Shown: positions 15,104-22,990 of the stretch, piece after piece | How positions within the stretch are numbered: position 1 is the first letter of the stretch | Layout of the letters: each line of letters opens with the position of its first letter | Assembly: GCA_003343885.1 (NCBI GenBank) | Contig: QAKH01000047.1 | Coordinates: 1-30,949, forward strand | Direction: 5' to 3' | Length of the DNA stretch: 30,949 nt | Source: Clostridiales bacterium | GTDB lineage: Bacteria; Bacillota; Clostridia; Oscillospirales; CAG-382 | Position numbers and translations under genes: made by a program | The notes under the pieces: generated by a model | Database searches by the model: none | What the model was told of the DNA's origin: nothing | Seen by the model: the letters and a program-made list of their open reading frames with translations, nothing else

Positions 15104-16276
15104 TCAGATTTCCGGAATTTCGATCTTGATTTCCTTGCCTGCGGCATGGCTCTTAGCGATACCGTCGATAATAGCCTGATTGTAAAGAATCTGGCTGGAA
15201 GGAACGGGTGCGCCGAGAGAAGGATCGATAATAGCATCGAGGAATGAGCGGATCTTCTTGTCAAACAAGCTCATTCCGCTGTTATCCTGGATAATCGGAA
15301 TAACGGTTTCAACTGATTTGCCGGCAATTTCAGAATAAAGCGTCATAGGACCTCCGACAGTGCCGTTCCAACAGTCAGTAGAAGGAATACGAAGGCCTGC
15401 CTTGGTACCGAGAATGATCGTGTCGCCGGGGGTGTTTATGTTCATTGCCCAAGCAATTCTGAAGTCGAGGTAAACATCACCTTCGAGACGTACAAATGCT
15501 GCCGCGAAGTCGTCAACACCGAAGATCTTAGCGTATTCCGGATGTCCTCTGTCAGCGTAGGTTGCCGGATCTTTTCCGAAATAATCCGACTTGAAGCCGG
15601 TTACTGTCAAAGGCTTCGGATAGCCGATAGCGTTAAGAACCATATCGAGTGAGTAGCATCCGATATCACCGAGAGCTCCGATACCGCCCTTGTCTTTTTC
15701 AATAAAGGTGGTTCCGAAAGGAGTCGGGATTCCGCGACGTCTGCCGCCGCCGGTCTGGATGTAGTAAATCTTTCCGAGTTCGCCGGACTCGCAGATCTTC
15801 TTTATCATCTGCATGTTCGGGTCAAATCTCGGCTGGAAGCCGATGGTAAGGAGCTTTCCGCTCTTCTTTTCAGCTCTCATAACTTCAACAGCCTCTTCAG
15901 TTGTAACTGTGAAAGGCTTTTCAAGCATTACGTTTATGCCTGCGTTGAGCGCATGGATAGCGCAGGGAGCATGCTGGCAGTTGTATGTACAAATGCTTAC
16001 ACCGTCGAGATCCTTTTCGTTTGCGATAAGTTCCTCGTCGCTGTTGTAGCATCTTACGCCTTCTACGCCGTGTTTCTTAAAGAAAGCCTCAGCTTTTCCG
16101 GGGATAAGGTCAGCGCCTGCAACGATTTCAACGTCGGGCATCTTCTTGTATGCCGCAATGTGTGCGTCGGCAATCCAGCCGGTACCGATAATGCCGATCT
16201 TGAGCTTTCTTCCGGAAGCTTTGATTTCCTGTTTTGCGACCTGATTAGGATCGAGGTTGGTGGATGATGTAGCCAT
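15104..16276 (-). CDS. Gfo/Idh/MocA-family oxidoreductase (tandem copy 1)
   Basis: A 390-residue NAD(P)-dependent oxidoreductase. After a 24-residue N-terminal tail, the Rossmann fold begins with KIGIIGTGWIADAH (about 26-39), and the family's catalytic EKP is at 119-121 (MLEKPFTV). The C-terminal alpha/beta domain has the conserved GDIGCYSLD helix with the catalytic-region histidine replaced by cysteine/tyrosine context, and the shared block PSTDCWNGTVGG. Such enzymes oxidise or reduce sugars, cyclitols or their derivatives in the cytoplasm; the substrate is not predictable. The ATG at 16276 follows AGGAGGAATAG. The gene is closely related, and equal in length, to the gene at 16416-17588 upstream, including an identical first 12 residues (MATSSTNLDPNQ). 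Confidence 0.92.
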   Translation of the reverse strand: MATSSTNLDPNQVAKQEIKASGRKLKIGIIGTGWIADAHIAAYKKMPDVEIVAGADLIPGKAEAFFKKHGVEGVRCYNSDEELIANEKDLDGVSICTYNCQHAPCAIHALNAGINVMLEKPFTVTTEEAVEVMRAEKKSGKLLTIGFQPRFDPNMQMIKKICESGELGKIYYIQTGGGRRRGIPTPFGTTFIEKDKGGIGALGDIGCYSLDMVLNAIGYPKPLTVTGFKSDYFGKDPATYADRGHPEYAKIFGVDDFAAAFVRLEGDVYLDFRIAWAMNINTPGDTIILGTKAGLRIPSTDCWNGTVGGPMTLYSEIAGKSVETVIPIIQDNSGMSLFDKKIRSFLDAIIDPSLGAPVPSSQILYNQAIIDGIAKSHAAGKEIKIEIPEI

Positions 16277-16415
16277 TTTCTATTCCTCCTGTGATTGAAG
16301 TATTTGGATAAAAAACATTAAAATTAGCAATTTACTCCAACATAGTCATAGTAAACCTTCTTTGTTAATTGCCTGTAACACAAATGTTAACATTAACAAT
16401 TGCGCAAATATTTTT
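16277..16415. promoter_or_regulatory. Gap between tandem dehydrogenases with a 12-bp palindrome
   Basis: This 139-base AT-rich gap contains the perfect palindrome AATGTTAACATT (16383-16394), flanked by further TTAAC/GTTAA steps. It lies just after the stop of the upstream copy and about 110 bases before the start of the downstream copy. No convincing sigma-A promoter was seen. It may be an operator or only AT-rich sequence. Confidence 0.35.
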
Positions 16416-17588
16416 TCAGCACTCCGGAAGTACGATATCGACTTCCTTGCCGGCACGCCAGGATTTCATGATGCCGTCGATAATCGCCTGGTTGTAGAAG
16501 ATCTGAGAAGACGGAACCGGAGCCTTGCCGCCGGTCTGAACGGCAGTAAGGAAAGAACGGATTTTTTTGTCAACAATTGTGTAGCCGTCCTCATTCTTAA
16601 TGATCGGAACAACGGTTTCAACCTGAGAGCCTGCGACTTCGTGATAAATTGTCATAGGTCCGCCGACAGTGCCGTTCCAGCAGTCAGTCGAGGGAATTCT
16701 GAGTCCTCCCTTTGTGCCGAGCATAATCGTATCTCCGGGAGTGTTTATGTTCATTGCCCATGCTATTCTGAAATCAACAATACAGCCGTCCTCAAGACGG
16801 ATAAATCCGCCGCCGAAATCGTCAACGCCGAACAGGGAGGCGAGCTTTCCCGGATTTTTGCAGGCGGAGAAGGTGGAGGGATCCTTGCCGAAATAGTTAG
16901 TTATGAAGCCTGAAACAGTGACAGGTTTCGGGTAACCTATTGCGTTGAGCACCATGTCAAGAGCGTAGCATCCGATATCGCCGAGCGCGCCTATGCCGGC
17001 GGTTTCGTCCTGAATAAAGGTGAGGCGGTTGTCGTTTGCAGGAATTCCGCGGCGTCTGCCGCCGCCGGTCTGGATGTAGTAAATTTTTCCAAGCTCGCCG
17101 GACTCGACGATTTTTTTAATCATCTGCATGTTGGCGTCAAAACGAGGCTGGAAGCCGATGGAAAGAATTTTACCGCTTTTCTTTTCAGCCTTGATGACTT
17201 CGGCGGCTTCTTCGATAGTTACCGTAAAGGGCTTTTCGAGGAGAACGTTTACTCCGGCATTGAGCGCGTCAATGGCGCAGCAGGCGTGCTGGCGGTTGTA
17301 TGTACAGATGCTCACGGCGTCAAGCTTTTCTTTTTCGAGCATTTCTTTGTGATTTGTGTAGCATCTTACGCCTTCCATACCGAATTCTTTGAAAAACGCC
17401 TCAGCTTTTCCGGGAACTATATCGCAGCCGCATACTATTTCTGCGTCGGGGAACTTGCGGTATGCGTTCATGTGAGAGTGAGCAATTCCGCCGGTCCCGA
17501 TAAAGCCGATTTTAAGTGTCTTTGAGTACGTTGTATTTTCCGTAACGGATTTTTGATTCGGATCAAGGTTTGTTGATGATGTTGCCAT
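16416..17588 (-). CDS. Gfo/Idh/MocA-family oxidoreductase (tandem copy 2)
   Basis: A 390-residue paralogue of the neighbouring dehydrogenase. The Rossmann motif is KIGFIGTGGIAHSH (about 26-39), the catalytic EKP lies in LLEKPFTV (about 118-121), and long blocks such as AWAMNINTPGDTI and PSTDCWNGTVGGPMT are shared with its twin. Differences lie in the linker after the common MATSSTNLDPNQ tail, in the 200-215 loop (RGIPANDNRL versus RGIPTPFGT), and in the 250-270 region, so substrate preference may differ. I chose the ATG at 17588 because AGGAGGTG is ideally placed; an in-frame ATG three codons earlier overlaps that site. It has its own promoter (17630-17658) and probably leads transcription of the tandem pair. 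Confidence 0.92.
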   Translation of the reverse strand: MATSSTNLDPNQKSVTENTTYSKTLKIGFIGTGGIAHSHMNAYRKFPDAEIVCGCDIVPGKAEAFFKEFGMEGVRCYTNHKEMLEKEKLDAVSICTYNRQHACCAIDALNAGVNVLLEKPFTVTIEEAAEVIKAEKKSGKILSIGFQPRFDANMQMIKKIVESGELGKIYYIQTGGGRRRGIPANDNRLTFIQDETAGIGALGDIGCYALDMVLNAIGYPKPVTVSGFITNYFGKDPSTFSACKNPGKLASLFGVDDFGGGFIRLEDGCIVDFRIAWAMNINTPGDTIMLGTKGGLRIPSTDCWNGTVGGPMTIYHEVAGSQVETVVPIIKNEDGYTIVDKKIRSFLTAVQTGGKAPVPSSQIFYNQAIIDGIMKSWRAGKEVDIVLPEC

Positions 17589-17600
17589 AAAAAGCACCTC

Positions 17601-17629
17601 CTAAAGTTATAACAACTAAAGTCTAAAGT
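17601..17629. repeat. Three CTAAAGT direct repeats in a 5' leader
   Basis: CTAAAGT occurs at 17601-17607, 17616-17622 and 17623-17629, between the predicted -10 and the ribosome binding site of tandem copy 2. The first copy overlaps the AGGAGG region. This may be a regulator site covering the transcription start, or chance. Confidence 0.4.
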
Positions 17630-17658
17630 ATGATAGCACAAATGTAAAGTTTTTACAA
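17630..17658 (-). promoter_or_regulatory. Promoter of the tandem dehydrogenase genes
   Basis: On the minus strand TTGTAA (17653-17658), a 17-base spacer and TATCAT (17630-17635), about 42 bases before the ATG at 17588. The same hexamers with the same spacing occur before the glucosyltransferase gene at 19591-19619. Confidence 0.6.
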
Positions 17659-17888
17659 GTATTTTTCCCAAAAATGTAGCTTCAGATAAATTTCAACAGT
17701 CTATGACTTTCAATAAAACTTTTGCTAATAACACACAAGACATGGTTAAAAAGCGTAAAGAACTGTGAACAATTTAAATGAAAATTTTTGTTATGTTGTT
17801 ATATTATTTTTTGATTTCTGAAAAAGATCAGAATATCTTGGTTATTAAGTGTGACGCTTACGATTGATAATAGAAAAAAGCACATTGG

Positions 17889-19498
17889 TTAATAGAACTT
17901 TATAACGACAACGCCATCAATAACCTGTATAAAGCCTTGGTTGGGGTAAATTGGCATTTCCAAAAGAGCAGGATCACTGAGGATCTGGCTGTACAGCTCT
18001 TGATCGAGCGGATCAATACTGTAATTTAAAATTTTTGGAGATTTCTGAAGCATAAACCTTAAATAGCTCCGAAAATCATAGGTTACCGCACTGTTTTCAG
18101 AAAATCCTGTTATATCCGAAACTCTGAATTTTTCCGGAAGCTCGCTTACGCAGTTTCCTAAAGAGCCTATAAATATAAGAGGTGTTTCGCCTTCAACATA
18201 TCCGTCAGTATGCTCTACTTCATACATTATGTTAGTCATAGCGGAAAGAGTGGATTGATGCTCAAGAGATTTTGTCACATACGCAAGATTTGCGGTCTGT
18301 ATGTTTCCATATAGCGTAACACACAGAAAAAACACGTTACAACGCGAACAACACTCAGATATTTTTTCGTTTTTCCCGTATCATTTAATTTTTCAGTATC
18401 ATTTTCTGTGCCTGATTTTTTAAAAGTTATTGCAGCAATTGCAGGCGGCAGCAAATATAAGAGCCAAACTGCGAACGTCATAAGATCGTGAACAATGGGG
18501 TTTAGAAGCCTTATGACATTTGCGCCGAGCGGAAGAAGCACCGCAAGAACAACAAGCAGTAACACGGCAACCGGTTTCATACGTATTTTAATTGCTTGGC
18601 GAACGATAAAAAACAGCGTAACAGAAAGAAGAATTATAGACACAGTTCGTACAGCGTATGCCGGATATACCGAACTTATACTGCCCCAGAGAAGCTCCTT
18701 AACGCCGGAATAACATTCCGAGATTCTGGTAAAAAACGGCTCTGTATTGCTCCAAATGTTTGAAACTGTATTATACGAGTCCTCTATCAGCGTTACACCG
18801 GTAATGGCACAGATGATTTGTATAAGTATGTAGTAGATTACGGCGCCGCCCAAAATCATTCCAATAGCGCAAAGACCGTCTGTAAAAACTCTAAGACTTT
18901 TTCTTCCTTCGAGCAGAGCGGAAATGCAGCAAATCATTACAAGCACTATGGTAACAGTTATAAAGCTTTGGTACAATCCGAGTGAAATGGCTGTAATCAG
19001 TGCGCCGATCGGAATAAGGAGATATTTCTTGTTCTCGGTAGCTATGCGCCATATAAAAGCAGCCGCGACAGCGCACAGCATAGCGAACATGTCCGCCCCG
19101 AGCCACGGAATATAGGTAGCAACAATGCAGAGCACTGTTTGATTTGTCACAAAAATTCCGGAAACAATAAATATCTCGTGCTTTTTGTTAAGGTGCAGCA
19201 TTTTACATGTCAGAAAAACGGCTAAGGCAATCCAAACAATTGCAATGCATCCGACAGTCCATGGCATACTTGTGTCGGAACCGGTAAATTTTTTATAAAA
19301 AGGTTCGAGAACTCTGCCCAGTGCAATTTGGTAATGGTGTCGTTCCCTGTCTGAAAATATTTCTATAGCGAAATCGTGGGAGGCGTTCATATTCAGAAAC
19401 TGAAAGGCGTGTGCGGCTAATCCCAAAATAAAAGTAAAAATGAAAGACCATCTAATAGAATCGGCGTTTTTCTTTAATATGTTCTTTATATCTGTCAA
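17889..19498 (-). pseudogene. GtrII-type membrane glucosyltransferase, split by a -1 frameshift
   Basis: Two overlapping frames together encode one GtrII-like (Glucos_trans_II) protein of about 536 residues. The first (19498 to a stop at 18275) has many membrane segments and the family's N-terminal loop (HDFAIEIF, LGRVLEP, GADMFAML). The second (to 17889) supplies the last membrane segment and the periplasmic/extracellular C-terminal part (LYGNIQTANLAYV, IFIGSLGNC). They join without a gap if reading slips back one base at the T-TTT-TTC heptamer (18326-18332). Family members transfer glucosyl groups from a lipid-linked donor onto surface polymers; the usual GtrA/GtrB partners are not in this window. 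The start is TTG at 19498 behind GGAGGTG. Options are a decayed gene, a phase-variable homopolymer, programmed frameshifting, or an assembly error. Confidence 0.75.
18326..18332 (-). other. T-TTT-TTC slippery heptamer at the glucosyltransferase frame break
   Basis: Read on the minus strand in the upstream frame the codons are TGT TTT TTC, so the seven bases fit the X-XXY-YYZ pattern of -1 slippage in exact register. Slipping gives ...VVTCFF followed by LCVTLYGN, which restores the last membrane helix. A seventh T in the run would give the same protein, so a one-base loss explains the break equally well. Confidence 0.6.
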
Positions 19499-19590
19499 GT
19501 AGAGCACCTCCGTGGTAAAATCCGGCAACAATTTAAAATACAGTCCTAATTTCTGTAAATAATACTGAATTCGTCATTATCTTTGCAATT

Positions 19591-19619
19591 ATGATAACAT
19601 ATTCTTTCCATATTTACAA
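19591..19619 (-). promoter_or_regulatory. Promoter of the glucosyltransferase gene
   Basis: On the minus strand TTGTAA (19614-19619), a 17-base spacer and TATCAT (19591-19596), about 93 bases before the TTG start at 19498. The intact promoter suggests the frameshifted gene is still transcribed. Confidence 0.6.
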
Positions 19620-19676
19620 GATACAAGAAAAATATTTATAGAATAAAACGCCGGATTTTCTGCAAATCGGTTAGTG

Positions 19677-20555
19677 TTATAATACTACGGCGATTGCCGA
19701 AATCATCGCTAAAACAACAGAAATCGCCATAGCAGCGTTTAACTTTTCCCGGCGAATAACCGAAATTATCGTAGAAAAGACTATTGTTCCACCGGTAACG
19801 AGCGGATATTGAACCGAAGCAGGGAGCTTTTCAAGTGAGATAAGCAGAAGCAAATTTCCGATACCGCAGGCAGCCCCGTAAAGTGCCGCCTGAGGAAGGG
19901 CAGTGCGAGCCGATGAAAACAACGGCTTTTTTTCCGACCTTGCAGTACTTACCACCAGATAAACAGCGCAGATGACAACCGACCAAGCCGCCGTCAAAAG
20001 CGTGAACGACGAGGCAGACAGCCCGTCCGGTGAACTTTGGTTGAATTTTGAGATAACTCCGTTCATGCCGTTGCATATAAAAACTCCGATGTAGTACTTC
20101 ACTGCGCCTCGGGTTTTTGTTCCTGCCTTTAAGTTTGAGAAGCATGTCGCCGCAGCCACAAGTAAAAGTCCGGAAAATTTGCCGAAAGTGAGCGGTTCCG
20201 AGAAAAACGCTGTTCCTGCTGCGAACGGAAGTACCATGCCGCCGAGCATCATGTATACGGAGTATTTTGCCATATTTGCGTATTTCAGAGCGCCTGCGCT
20301 GAAAAGAATTACACAGCAGTATGAAACAGCGGCAAAAAACGAGCACACAAAACCGTAAAGTGTAAAGGAGTATCCGCTCACGCCATATAAAATTACTACA
20401 AGAATTATCCTTACAATAGAGCTTAACAGCGCAAGCGTTACCGACGCCCGCAAGCCCTCTCCCTCGGATTCTCCGTATTTTTTCTGAAACAGAAATTGAC
20501 AGGCGAATAAAATCGTCGACGCCGTCACCAATAAATATGCTATATTTTCACTCAT
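19677..20555 (-). CDS. EamA/DMT-family transporter coupled to the Gfo/GH109-like gene
   Basis: About 292 residues with ten predicted membrane segments arranged as two EamA-like halves (first about 5-145, second about 155-292). The conserved ends of the halves appear as FFSEPLTFGKFSGLLLV and SVIRREKLNAAMAISVV. It is probably a cytoplasmic-membrane transporter of a small metabolite. The ATG at 20555 shares an ATGA with the stop codon of the upstream Gfo/Idh-like gene, so the two are translationally coupled and the transporter most likely moves the substrate or product of that enzyme. A TTG three codons earlier is possible but not needed. The substrate is unknown. Confidence 0.87.
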   Translation of the reverse strand: MSENIAYLLVTASTILFACQFLFQKKYGESEGEGLRASVTLALLSSIVRIILVVILYGVSGYSFTLYGFVCSFFAAVSYCCVILFSAGALKYANMAKYSVYMMLGGMVLPFAAGTAFFSEPLTFGKFSGLLLVAAATCFSNLKAGTKTRGAVKYYIGVFICNGMNGVISKFNQSSPDGLSASSFTLLTAAWSVVICAVYLVVSTARSEKKPLFSSARTALPQAALYGAACGIGNLLLLISLEKLPASVQYPLVTGGTIVFSTIISVIRREKLNAAMAISVVLAMISAIAVVL

Positions 20556-21820
20556 TTTTTCCAATACGCCGCCCTGTATTTATTTTGCAGCCATTTTTCA
20601 CGGTGCAATTTGTATATTTCCGGTTCTATTTCCGGATTTCCTTTTGAATAGCTTGGTAACAGCATGTCGCCTGCCACCTTAGGGTCGGTGCAGGAGGTGT
20701 CGTTTTTCACTTTTTCACGCTGAGACGCATCTCTCATATCCGGTATATCCATAGGCGCTCCGCCGGCAAGCACGCTCTTGTATGCGTAAAGTCCGGGCAA
20801 AAACATGTCGAGCGCTTCGTATACGTCAATTACGTCGGCTTCTTTGTTGCCGAGAAGTTTTTCCATGCAGTTGTACATAGTGTAGAAGTCGCTTCCTCCG
20901 TGACCGAAGTTCTTGGCTCTTTCAGAAAGCTCATCGGCCGGATTATATTCGCTTTTGTCCAAGCTATCGTATCCGGTATCCGTTTCGTATGCTTCAACAT
21001 AGAGTTTCTCTATGCCGTCTGAACCGGAAACGCTCTCTCTGCTGCTTTCCATTCTTCCCTTTGAACCGTATAACGTGTACCAGATAGAGTTAAGAGAAAG
21101 ATTTCCGTGTATTGATTTTATAACGGCTCCGTTTTCAAGAGTTATCATTTCTATACCGCAGGATCCGCTTTTTCCGCCCATTCTTGCCATTCGTGCGTTG
21201 AACGGAAGTTCAAAGCCTGTTACCTTTACAGGACGCAGCCCGGTAATGTGGAGCATGGGTCCGATAGAGTGAGTGCAGTAGAAATTTGCGTACATGTTGT
21301 TTCTCCAGTGAGTCGGATCGCCCCGCGTTATCTCGTGCCAGATTGGCTCGCAGTTGTGTATGTATTCGCCCTCCGCGTATTCAAGTTCTCCGATTTTTCC
21401 TTCACGGTACAGCCTTTTCATTTCTCTTGGAGAAGGCATAAAGCAGTAGTTTTCAGCGTAAAAATACTGCTTTCCCGTTCTTTTTACGGTTTCAATCAGC
21501 TCGACAGCCTCTTTCATGTTCTGACACGGAAGCACCTCCGAAATTACGTTCTTTCCCTCATTCATGGCACGAACGGCAAAAGGAGCATGCTCGTTTGCAA
21601 AATTCGCAAGCACGACTACATCCATGTCATGTTTTAGAAAGTCTTCGTAATCCACATAGTATGAGATGCTTGCATCATTTATTTCCTGCTGTTTTTTTCT
21701 CAGTCCTTCTTCCCACTTGTCGCATATAGCAACGACTTGCGCATTTCCAGCGCTTCTGCAGTAATTTATCATGGAAGAACCACGGTTTACTCCTATAACT
21801 CCGACTTTTATTTTTCGCAT
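20552..21820 (-). CDS. Gfo/Idh/MocA-like protein with GH109-like features
   Basis: A 422-residue NAD-binding protein. The Rossmann fold starts with KVGVIGVNRGSSM (about 5-17). The family's catalytic EKP is replaced by SEVLP (about 94-98), so the usual lysine is absent. The middle part, with ENYCFMPSPREM, the Glu-rich GELEYAEGEY strand, GDPTHWRNN and the following THSIGPMLHITG, recalls the NAD-dependent glycosidases of GH109 and their relatives rather than simple dehydrogenases. It may therefore cleave or epimerise a glycoside by a transient redox step; that is inference. The ATG at 21820 follows AGGAAAGGTG. It overlaps the EamA transporter gene by ATGA and is divergent from an AraC regulator, which probably controls both. 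Confidence 0.82.
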   Translation of the reverse strand: MRKIKVGVIGVNRGSSMINYCRSAGNAQVVAICDKWEEGLRKKQQEINDASISYYVDYEDFLKHDMDVVVLANFANEHAPFAVRAMNEGKNVISEVLPCQNMKEAVELIETVKRTGKQYFYAENYCFMPSPREMKRLYREGKIGELEYAEGEYIHNCEPIWHEITRGDPTHWRNNMYANFYCTHSIGPMLHITGLRPVKVTGFELPFNARMARMGGKSGSCGIEMITLENGAVIKSIHGNLSLNSIWYTLYGSKGRMESSRESVSGSDGIEKLYVEAYETDTGYDSLDKSEYNPADELSERAKNFGHGGSDFYTMYNCMEKLLGNKEADVIDVYEALDMFLPGLYAYKSVLAGGAPMDIPDMRDASQREKVKNDTSCTDPKVAGDMLLPSYSKGNPEIEPEIYKLHREKWLQNKYRAAYWKK

Positions 21821-21854
21821 TTTCTATCACCTTTCCTCTCGTGATGATGCATTG

Positions 21855-21860
21855 ATTATA
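21855..21860 (-). promoter_or_regulatory. -10 element of the Gfo/EamA operon
   Basis: A perfect TATAAT on the minus strand, about 35 bases before the ATG at 21820. At 17 bases upstream there is only TTTTAA, a weak -35, as expected for a promoter that depends on an activator such as the divergent AraC protein. Confidence 0.5.
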
Positions 21861-21925
21861 ACATCAGTTAAACTCTTTTAAAATGGAATTTTTACATATT
21901 TTTATAGATTTTTTTCATTTTATAT

Positions 21926-21941
21926 CGTACTATTATGTACG
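21926..21941. promoter_or_regulatory. Inverted repeat in the AraC/Gfo divergent region
   Basis: CGTAC-TATTAT-GTACG, a perfect 5-bp-arm inverted repeat between the two divergent starts, about 35 bases before the araC-type ATG and 66 bases upstream of the -10 of the Gfo operon. It is a candidate operator; AraC proteins more often use direct repeats, so this is tentative. Confidence 0.3.
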
Positions 21942-21976
21942 GAACTTGAAAATGCCGGCAGAGAGGAAAAAACGGA

Positions 21977-22825
21977 ATGTTAAACGAAAATATATGTAAA
22001 TTTATACCGTCGGTCGGATTGCAGCCGGAATTTAGCACTCTGAATTTTGTATATGAAAAAAACCGGACAAATACGCATACAATGCTGAAAGCGTCTTTTT
22101 CCATGAATCTTGTTTGTTCGGGAAAAGGGGAGTTAGTGATTGACAATAACAGATATGAGCTGAAAAAGGGAGATGTATTTTTTACTTTTCAGGCAAAACC
22201 GTACGTGCTTTTGAATACCGAAAAAATTAGTTTCATGTACATCAACTTCATAGGTACCAGAGCAGAAACCATATTTGAAAGGTTTAACATAAATAAAAAA
22301 AATCCGGTGTTTCACGGATTTGAAAATATGATACCGCTCTGGGAAAGCTCTCTTAACAAGTGCGCAAAAGGAAATGAGGACCTGACAGCACTGTCGGTGC
22401 TTTACGGTACTTTTGCCGAGTTTAAAACCGATACCCGTCTTAATAAAAGAGCGGCAGAAACCGAAAAAAATGTTGTTGCGGATGTCAGGCGGTATATTGA
22501 CGTACATTTTCAGGATCCTCGGATTTCTCTCAGGTCAGTCGCGGAAAAATTCGGATATAACTCGGGATACATAAGTCTTCGTTTCAAAAATACTTTTTCT
22601 GTAGGTGTATCGGCGTACATAACCCGGCTTCGAATGGATTATGCTGCAGCGGCGATATCCGACGGGTATTGCGTTGTTTCACAGATAGCCTCAGCGTGCG
22701 GGTATAGCGACGCATTGTATTTTTCGAGAGTGTTCAGAAGATATTTCGGAATGTCGCCGAAGCAGATGATAGGCAGTAAAGCAAAGCCGTCAGCGGAAAA
22801 CGGTATCAGTGTATACAGTAAATAA
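21977..22825 (+). CDS. AraC-family transcriptional regulator
   Basis: A 282-residue regulator. Residues about 15-110 form a cupin-like sensor domain (LVCSGKGELVIDNNRYELKKGDVFF is the typical double-strand and turn). Residues about 175-272 hold two helix-turn-helix motifs: the first in LRSVAEKFGYNSGYISLRFKN, the second in VSQIASACGYSDALYFSRVFRRYFGMSP, the AraC family signature. It most likely senses a sugar-type ligand and activates the divergent operon at 21820 (Gfo/GH109-like enzyme plus EamA transporter). The ATG at 21977 follows GAGAGGAAAA. It is the first plus-strand gene of the window and is followed by terminator-like stems. Confidence 0.94.
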   Translation: MLNENICKFIPSVGLQPEFSTLNFVYEKNRTNTHTMLKASFSMNLVCSGKGELVIDNNRYELKKGDVFFTFQAKPYVLLNTEKISFMYINFIGTRAETIFERFNINKKNPVFHGFENMIPLWESSLNKCAKGNEDLTALSVLYGTFAEFKTDTRLNKRAAETEKNVVADVRRYIDVHFQDPRISLRSVAEKFGYNSGYISLRFKNTFSVGVSAYITRLRMDYAAAAISDGYCVVSQIASACGYSDALYFSRVFRRYFGMSPKQMIGSKAKPSAENGISVYSK

Positions 22826-22832
22826 AAATAAA

Positions 22833-22894
22833 AAGCGCTTCTGCGCTTATGTACCCGGATACCCCGCGGCATCCGGAAAGCATTTCTGCTTTTT
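22833..22894. terminator. Hairpins between the convergent araC-type and vWA genes
   Basis: Three consecutive small stems: AAGCGC/GCGCTT (22833-22848), CCGGAT/ATCCGG (22855-22876), and AAAGCA/TGCTTT (22877-22892) followed on the plus strand by TT-A-AT. They begin eight bases after the regulator's stop codon and probably end its transcript. Confidence 0.5.
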
Positions 22895-22990
22895 AATATT
22901 CAATCAGTTATTTTAGGTCAGCTGAACTCAGTCCGCTGATTTCTGTTCATACATCAATCAGATAGCTAATCAAGTCTGTTTGTTTACAAG

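Noticed and set aside
16362..16913. 183-codon plus-strand frame antisense to dehydrogenase copy 2
   Set aside because: It is a mirror of a strongly conserved gene; a similar frame in the twin gene reflects shared codon use, not coding.
17889..18335. Separate small gene downstream of the glucosyltransferase
   Set aside because: Its product continues the GtrII-like protein in the next frame, begins within the last membrane helix and has no ribosome binding site of its own.
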